In this document: piece by piece, positions 57,169 through 64,000 of the stretch
How the letters are laid out: each line of letters begins with the position of its first letter
Position numbering within the stretch: position 1 is the stretch's first letter
Assembly: GCA_914767715.1 (NCBI GenBank)
Contig: OU612069.1
Coordinates: forward strand, 14,877,387-14,941,386
Reading direction: 5' to 3'
Length of the DNA stretch: 64,000 nt
Source of the DNA: Membranipora membranacea
Lineage: Eukaryota > Bryozoa > Gymnolaemata > Cheilostomatida > Membraniporidae
The notes under the pieces: model-generated
What the model saw: only the letters and a program-made list of their open reading frames with translations
What the model was told of the DNA's origin: nothing
The model's database searches: none
Position numbers and translations under genes: made by a program

Positions 57169-57907
57169 CAAATAAATAACATACTGACATGGAGGCTAGA
57201 CTAATTGACATGTGTATATTTGATCATTTGAGTCAATTTTGTCCAAGTACCTAACATGTGCCTCTAATTATTGAAATTGATCTTGGGTCGGTACACCAAA
57301 ATCTCTCTGATGATACTCAAGCTAAGTGAATTAATTCACTCTCTATCGATCAGAGATAAACATGCAATAGTGCATCACATGATCAGTGTGAATAAATAGA
57401 CCCAATATGCCTTTGATTCCCTTGTAATCTCATAAGTGATTCAGACTTTATTTATTTGTTTGTTTATTTATTTGATGGTACAGGTTTTCACTGAATAGTC
57501 AACATGAGGTAATGAGGTCAAAGGTCACAATGGTTAACATTTTGACATTGTTATATTTGGGATGGCAACACACTGGAAGGACCTCTCCAAACTACTCAAA
57601 AGAATGTCACAGAACAATCAGTACTGGCCACAAAAGGTTGGTGAAGCAAACTTTTAATGAATATGTCGCTGTCTTGACATTGATCCAGGACCTACACGTA
57701 TTCAAGTATGGCATGTAAAAGTTCAAGGACCCACATGGTTATGTATGGAAGTGTTTGGGTTATTTTACCGAGACAAATCCTTCTCCCCATCATATGACAT
57801 AGAATATAATTTACACCCTCAACCGAAGCATGAATACTGGGTACATTTAATGCTAGATATAGTCAACTGACGATAAAGTGTACTGGTCCAAATTGATATC
57901 ATATTTA

Positions 57908-58391
57908 ATCCTCTTTTCTTACCTTGGTGCTCCTTCCATCAATTATAAACGGGCCCTTAATGCGTTATGTCAAACTGGTAAACCTCACAAGAGCTTGGAA
58001 TCCTTGATAGGAAGATATAGGGAGGAGTTACAGTTAACGCTGCTGGGGGCTGAGAAAATCCATCAAGAATACACACTCAACAGGATTCTTACGGCAATTC
58101 CTGCAGTATCAATCGCATGGTTGAGGATAGAAAAACAACTTACCAATTGTGTCATCTCACCTTCCCCTGGTTAGTCTTCTTGATGTATCTTATTGTCAGT
58201 ATTCCACCTGATTACAGGCTAACAAAATGTCAGAGCTGATAAACATACTGCAGAAGTTGGAGAAATTCAAGGCGGAAACTGTCACATTTCCACATTATAT
58301 ACAGACCTTAGAGACAAATACTAACGCGAATCTTAGACTTCTCAATGCAATACATGCAAGTGGATTAACCACTCAGGGGACAAATTTTTAA
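57908..58391 (+). CDS. Possible two-exon gene 3' part, unknown family
   Basis: An open stretch ending at a donor at 58170 (exon to 58169, phase 1) reads SINYKRALNALCQTGKPHKS, then LESLIGRYREELQLTLLGAE, then KIHQEYTLNRILTAIPA. It joins in phase 1 an exon 58234-58391 reading ELINILQKLEKFKAETVTFP, HYIQTLETNTNANLRLLNAI and a stop. Both parts look helical and coding-like. A possible upstream exon lies at 57530-57716 (MVNILTLLYLGW start, then KRLVKQTFNEYV). The counterpart in unit A (51600-51950) is broken by stops. The acceptor of the first exon is not clear. Not recognised. Confidence 0.3.
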
Positions 58392-60044
58392 ATAGAAGTG
58401 GCCACTTGTGGTGTTTTCAGATAATAAAAGCAAATATGGGGAGGCACTAATTTAGCTCTACATGATATAGAATTTATTTTTTATATATACTCTCTCCTTG
58501 AAAGGATGATAGAGGTATGCGATTATTAATACCTGATATTTACTTTATTCTATTTTATTTCAATCACAGCAGCTCATCATTTAAAAACTTGATACTGATT
58601 TAATCAGATTTGTATTTCTACTATGACAATGGCAAATCAATGATGTTTTATGTTTACCTTCCTGATCCAAACTTATCAATTTTTTCACAAAAAATGGCAG
58701 TTTCTTGGTGTTATCGGTGTTACGGCCAGTATAACAGGTGTTTATTAGTAAAAATAAACTACGTTGAAATCACCCCGTACAAAACTTCACTATGTATCTA
58801 GGAGGGCAGTTCCACCCTCTTGTGAGGGTTATTGGTAGGTGAGACTCACTGATGGTTAAAGGGAATTAGCACTTTGATAGTTATTACATATTGTAAGGGT
58901 TACTCTACCATTGCGTGGTTAGTTAATAATTGTGAACATCAGCAATTTTAGTGCAAGGAAAATATTACCTCTATTCACTATAATATAACAGCACTCAACT
59001 CGATGGCGAACTGATTATTTTATTTTTGGTTGGACTCAATGAACAATCGGGTGATTGCAATTGATGTCATTTATGATTCAACAGATGAGACATGTAAAGT
59101 TAATAAAATATTGTAGACAGTCTCTAAAAGCTCCCATACTCTATATATTTTGTCGATAAGTATCCGAATATAAACTACAGAAAGTGGCTACAAAGTAAGA
59201 CCGAGAACAACGGTGAATTTACTGTCAAACCAGTGTTGTTGTTTTGGTGGACAGCCATTGAACATGGAAGAATTGATTAGATTTGTTATCAATGAATTCT
59301 GAAACATTTATGTACAAAGTAAATTGATTCATCATTTGTGATGTTACCCTTGTAGATTAATCGATAGATTAGCGATGTTAAGCAGTACAAAATTAATGCT
59401 ATATTATAAACTGAACACCAAGCTCAGGATATGAAAAAATATGTCCTATAGATGGTGGTGGGTAGCAACACCTCCCCAAGCAATTCAGCTTTGGCAATCT
59501 AGCAAATGGTAAAGTCAGCAAAAGGACTCATTCATTAATTGAGCTAATTGGATGAACAAAGCTTAAGCTTGAGAACATAATTGTAAACAATGCTGCGGAA
59601 AATTCCATCGCCTTTTATTTGAGGAACTTCTTATTCCATGATCAGCAGAATTCCCCTAGCAAAATACTCACTGTGGAACTGGAACTGATGTTTAGTCATA
59701 ATCTTGTTGAAGCTAAGATACTGGTTCATCACTTCCTGACTAGATCTGGATTTTAAAATTGATTGTCCTCGACTATGACAATCATGCCATCTCATGAAGG
59801 TTTTTGACTGGATCAATAAAATATTGCCAAGGACAAGCCAGAATCATTTACATTATGAGTGAGTGATGTAACTGCGTAGCAAAAACTTAATATTAAGATC
59901 AACCAGAAATGGTGTTGCAGATTTGACAGACTCAATTTTGCTGCTGCCGTGGCTGTCCTGCTGTTATGACTTCGTAAATGGTTGAAACTACATTCAGTTG
60001 TTTAATTAATATCGGGAAAAATTTCAAAACAGAAAAATTTCAAT

Positions 60045-60383
60045 GTGATAAATACCACCACTTTGATATCAAATATCAAAGGTACATTAATGAAGTTGTT
60101 GCCGCTCATAACATATATATGTTGCTCGCTTGTAACAATTGTTGACTCGTGGAAAATCTTATCCCCCCCCATATCAATCTTGAATAAGCCTTATCATGCG
60201 GCCAGTTGTTGTTATTGTTGGTGGCAACATGACAAGGCCAATCTTGTGTGGTTATACATTTGCTGGCTTTATCATGTGACACAAATACATACCAAGCTTA
60301 CACATATTCGTTATCAACAGAAATTCCCCGAACACAAATATTACAGACTAGAGAAAACCCCAGTGGAAAAGGAGCTGGACTAA
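60045..60383 (+). CDS. Open frame ending in a C-terminal block conserved at 61697
   Basis: The 112-codon frame ends LTHIRYQQKFPEHKYYRLEK and TPVEKELD. The same ending (KFPEYKNYRLEKAPVEVELD) occurs at about 61615-61697 in a diverged paralogous block. Substitutions keep the frame and the stop, suggesting past or present coding. Upstream parts of the two blocks do not stay in a shared frame. Family unknown; the real exon start is not known. Confidence 0.3.
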   Translation: MINTTTLISNIKGTLMKLLPLITYICCSLVTIVDSWKILSPPISILNKPYHAASCCYCWWQHDKANLVWLYICWLYHVTQIHTKLTHIRYQQKFPEHKYYRLEKTPVEKELD

Positions 60384-60799
60384 CTCACCTTGTTTACATA
60401 TTATTCACGGATAATTATTGATTAAATAATAACTACACGCATCACATCTTGATCAGATATGAGCTACCAAGATATAAGTTCAATCAGCAAAAACAATAAC
60501 AATTGTTATTATTATATTATTATTATTGTCATTGTAATTAAACAATATTTCAAGCATTTAGTTAGAAGAAATTTCAAACAGTGCCTTCTCTGTTAAACCG
60601 GTGGTATCATTTGGTGGAAGGCCGTTGAAGTATTTAATGAGATGGAACACAGTGGAATCTACAACGTATGAAGTGGGATGTTCCATGTATCATTACAGAG
60701 GCCTATTAATCAATCATGGTGCACTCAAAGAATAATGTTCAAAACAACATAAATACAAATTACTTCTATAGATACTTCGCTCGGAATATCGAAACAATC

Positions 60800-61745
60800 T
60801 CCTGGTTGGTGGTGGGTACCATACCTCCCTGAAAAAGTCCGCTAACGGTGAGTCAAAGAACTCCTTCATTAGTTGAACTGATTAGGTGAACAAAGCTTGA
60901 GCACCTAATCAATGAGGGAAAAGAATGCTGTGGAACACATATTGCTGTTAATAACTTATTATTCCATGACCAGCAGATCAATTCACCTAGCAAAATACTT
61001 CTAGTGAGAGTAAATCTATAAAATGTCACTTTGTTGTTGTTCTAGGCCAGTCATCCTTTGCGAAAGATCAGGATACCAGTGCATCATGTACCGAAGGTGT
61101 ATATCTGTTCCTTGACTAGGAGTAGGGCTTTGAGATTTTTTGGCTTGTTAAATACCGAATAAGGCTTGATATTGTACAGAATATTGGTAATGTCTACTTT
61201 ACTGCTTTGATAGACATGTCAATAAAATACCTATAAATCATATGCTGCTAATTTGACAGCTTAAATTGATGTATCAAAATGGTCAAAATAACATTTGATT
61301 TTAGTAGAGACTGCACTGCAGTGACAATATTTTAGCGAATAGTGTTCCAAGGGGTATCAAATTTTATATGAGATCATTACTTTAATACCAAATATCAACA
61401 ATATAATGGTTGGTATTGGTGCACATAACATAAATATGTCGCTTGTAACAATTATTGACTGTGGAAGACCACCCTCATTAATTTTGAGTCAGCCTTGTCA
61501 CATGGTCATATTCTTGTTTTTGTTGGTGGCTGAGTGCCAACGCTAATGTTATGTGGTTTATTCAAAGTATATTAGTTGGCTTCATACTGAAGTACACCTA
61601 CATATACCTAGCTCACATTAATTGTGATCAGCGGAAATTCCCCGAGTACAAGAATTACAGATTAGAGAAAGCCCCGGTGGAAGTAGAGCTAGACTAACTC
61701 ACCTTGTTTACTTGTAATTCACCAATCATCATTGATTAAATAATA
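60800..61745 (+). repeat. Older paralogous block related to 53040-53740 and 59440-60410
   Basis: Shares GGTGGTGGGTA(C/G)CA, TTGAGCACC/GAACATA region, TATTCCATGACCAGCAGA, CCTAGCAAAATACT, GATATCAAATATCAA-like and CGCTTGTAACAATT with the two others, at clearly lower identity. Indicates an older tandem array before the 7-kb duplication. Confidence 0.6.
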
Positions 61746-61799
61746 AATATACACCTCACATCTTGATTAGATCTGAACTTGCAATCAATAATTCACTCA

Positions 61800-62395
61800 A
61801 CAAAAGCAATAAATATCAACCAGTATTTTAATCATTCATGGAAAATCAAAACAGTTTACCATTTACGCTCCATTATTGTTTTAGGTAACTGAATTTATCA
61901 TTGATAAAAGTTTTTTGTTGCCTGCAAAGTTATTTTCTTTCTATTGATGATTATTAGGCATTACGAATTTTGAGAAAATCCCCTCCATTTTAAGCTGATA
62001 TGCACTCAAAATAAACCACCCATACCTATTAGTTACACCGATTTTTACTCATTGGACCTGCCCGCATAAAATACATTCTTAACATTGGTGTTCAAATTTT
62101 ATTTAAATTCTTTATGAAAAAGATGAAAAATACCAACTGTAAAAAAAGTGAGGAAAAGCATGCTTCGTTTTAAAATAAGGAGAGAAAAGACTTAGTCCAG
62201 GAACAGAATGGTCATTTTCTTATTATGTTTTATAAAAAGTGGTTTTAAAAAATATTATGATAGCCAATACAGGCTCACACAACGCGGCATTTCGACATAT
62301 TATATTGTTCATAACTGTGGCAGCAGCTCTTTATTGATGAATTAAAATGATACTCATATATTCAGTGGAGTTTTTAAGCAGCTTGTTTCTGTGAA
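61800..62395. other. AT-rich non-coding interval
   Basis: No open frame or repeat that I can support. It would contain the 3' UTR of small gene C (minus strand). Confidence 0.4.
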
Positions 62396-62400
62396 GTTTA

Positions 62401-63415
62401 TTATTCGTTCTGGGTAGTTCTTGTGCCACAATCATGATAGTTCAGAAACCCTCGGTTGTGCTGTTGCAGAGACAGTGTCACAGAGAGAGGGGTGTTGGAT
62501 ACAGTGTCCAATCCAGCATTCTGCATGATGTGGTCATGAACATGTCTTTCGCTTTCTGTGGTCTTTGTTAGTTCTGCCCTGAAAATGAAATTAATCAAAA
62601 ATATTAAACACAAAGCATAAGGCTGATTGAGCTGCCAACTTTGTAGTTTCTTGTAAGAGCCCAAGACGCCGTCTTATCAGGTGAAACGAAAAATATAAAT
62701 TCAAACCTGTCATCAAGTTACGGGGTAGAATGATAATATTGTTAAATAGTTTATTTATGAAATGCTTACTGAGATTAACAACAAAAGCAATGAGTTCTAA
62801 GCGTGTTACGATGAATTTTGAAATGAAATGAGGTGAACTAAAATAAATTTCCTGCATGTGAATGAGAAGATAAACATAGGTAAAACGGCTACCTAAAAGC
62901 TACGGATGATGAAATGTTTCAATAAAATTGAAATGAAGCGCTAGCAGATATTTCGCGCTTCAGAATCAGATAGCTAACTGTTTAAAATGTGTCCATTGGC
63001 GATTTTAAATTTTGCCATAGTGCCCTTAATTAGCATTAGACCCTACATATGACACCTATTGTGGGGAGGCAGTACAAGCTACATAGCAGGGCAGGCAGGG
63101 TGGCGTAGCGGTTAGGATTCGAACATCTCAAGCTGAGAGTTGCAGGTTCGAATCCCGGTCACTACCCATACTGCTGAAGGAGGTGAGCTCTCTGGACAAT
63201 AGCCTAGCTTGCCCACTCCTACCTTGTACAGGAGTGCGCTAAGTTGAATATGTATATGCATCTATGTTATATTCCTGTAAAGATTGCTGGAGAGCAGCTA
63301 ATAAAAAGTGATTTACATTACATTTTACATTTACATAGCAGTCTCGGAAAACAAATTTTTGAAAATTTTCTACTCACATGAACTTAGTATTCTTATCATC
63401 ATCCTCACCAGACAT
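62401..63415 (-). CDS. Small two-exon gene, copy C (71 residues)
   Basis: Exon 1 63378-63415 (MSGEDDDKNTKF plus two bases) and exon 2 62401-62578 join in phase 2 with the same GTGAGTAG donor and a TTTTCAG acceptor; 216 nt. Exon 2 reads MAELTKTTESERHVHDHIM, then QNAGLDTVSNTPLSVTLS, then LQQHNRGFLNYHDCGTRTTQ and a stop. Exon 1 clearly matches copies A and B; exon 2 is not alignable by eye. A TATAAA at 63442-63447 is only 27 bp before the ATG, so it is an uncertain promoter. Further exons cannot be excluded. Confidence 0.5.
63095..63310 (+). mobile_element. tRNA-derived SINE with TTTACATT tail
   Basis: Head GGCAGGGTGGCGTAGCGGTT (box A-like), box B GGTTCGAATCCCGGTCAC, body TACTGCTGAAGGAGGTGAGC and a 3' end with GTGATTTACATTACATTTTA, a short (TTACATT)n tail. 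It sits in the promoter-to-intron span of small gene C (in its intron). Confidence 0.82.
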
Positions 63416-64000
63416 GATAATCTCTGTCTTAGTTTCCTCTGTTTATATTTTTGTCTCACCAGTTGGTTCTCTTGCTGTAGAATATGCTGTATGGCATCCA
63501 ACTGCTTGTTTGATCTTTTATACCTAACCAGCTTATCGATTTGTGGAATATCACGTGATTACGAGCAATTTAAATATCATGGGGGCGCAGCGACACTATG
63601 GGAGAAAAGTGGTTGAGTTGGTGGGTTAGTGCTGAGCACAATCACAAGCTAATTATCTTACAATTAAATAATAAACAACATCTGTATGTGATACTGGTGA
63701 TATGCCTTTCAATTCTGATTATTGCTCAGCACTAGGAAAGGAAAAACTAATTGGCTCCGGATGATCAGCAATTACTATGTGTTATTGGTTTATCAACTGA
63801 AAACCAAGCAATGCCTTTGTTCTTGTCCAGCCCTGCCCACAGAATATGTATACATATATTTCAATATATACAGCATGTGCGCTCTGCCCATGGAGGCAAA
63901 ATATAGATTCAAATGCTAAATCTGTTTTGTGGAAAAATTTGTTCAATATATAGTTCGTCGTTTCAAAGGGGTACCGCAGCACAGTCTGCACAAGAATTTT

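Larger units (their letters stand above)
53739..60144. repeat. Tandem duplication, unit B (about 6.4 kb)
   Basis: Second unit. The junction reads GTTGACTCGGCCTCTCGAC. ACTCG (53739-53743) is shared with the left edge of unit A (46564-46568) and with the sequence where unit B ends (60145-60149), a 5-bp microhomology. Unit B alone holds a SINE at 56920-57168. Confidence 0.88.

Overview
This window is animal (metazoan) nuclear DNA: genes are split by GT-AG introns of about 0.1-3 kb, coding exons are widely spaced, the base composition is AT-rich, and tRNA-derived SINEs, LINE remnants and short foldback elements are abundant. The proteins (CNG channel, TAF9, TMEM53, SFT2-family protein, TMEM272-like protein, PAN/fucolectin-domain protein) fit a non-vertebrate animal, probably marine. 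I cannot fix the phylum from the sequence. Exon models were built by hand from open frames, GT/AG sites and phase agreement. None has been checked against transcripts.

Layout. 1-6.6 kb (+): two related fucolectin-type (FTP) genes in a degraded tandem duplication, the second with an upstream PAN-like domain. 6.7-8 kb: a decayed LINE reverse transcriptase on the minus strand. 8-13.6 kb: intergenic repeats. 13.6-19.9 kb (+): a five-exon TMEM272-like four-helix membrane protein. 20.3-28.7 kb (-): a complete 12-exon cyclic-nucleotide-gated channel alpha-type subunit of 763 residues. 29.8-30.5 kb (-): an intronless SFT2 (SFT2D3-like) vesicle-traffic protein. 31.6-35.6 kb (-): a five-exon TAF9. 37.7-41.8 kb (-): a TMEM53 (DUF829) protein. 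39-45.4 kb also holds foldback transposons, including a 2.27-kb near-complete inverted repeat. 46.5-60.1 kb: a tandem duplication of about 7 kb whose junction lies in a foldback element. 60-62 kb: older diverged paralogous blocks. 62.4-63.4 kb: a third member of a small two-exon gene family.

The housekeeping-type genes are unrelated in pathway and form no operon. From 20 to 42 kb every confident gene is on the minus strand. The most novel items are a family of 66-71-residue two-exon genes (three copies, invisible to simple ORF calling), two well-defined foldback element families with exact target-site duplications (11 bp and 6 bp), the microhomology-marked tandem duplication with reciprocal SINE/LINE insertions, and unusual residues in the CNG pore and ligand pocket.
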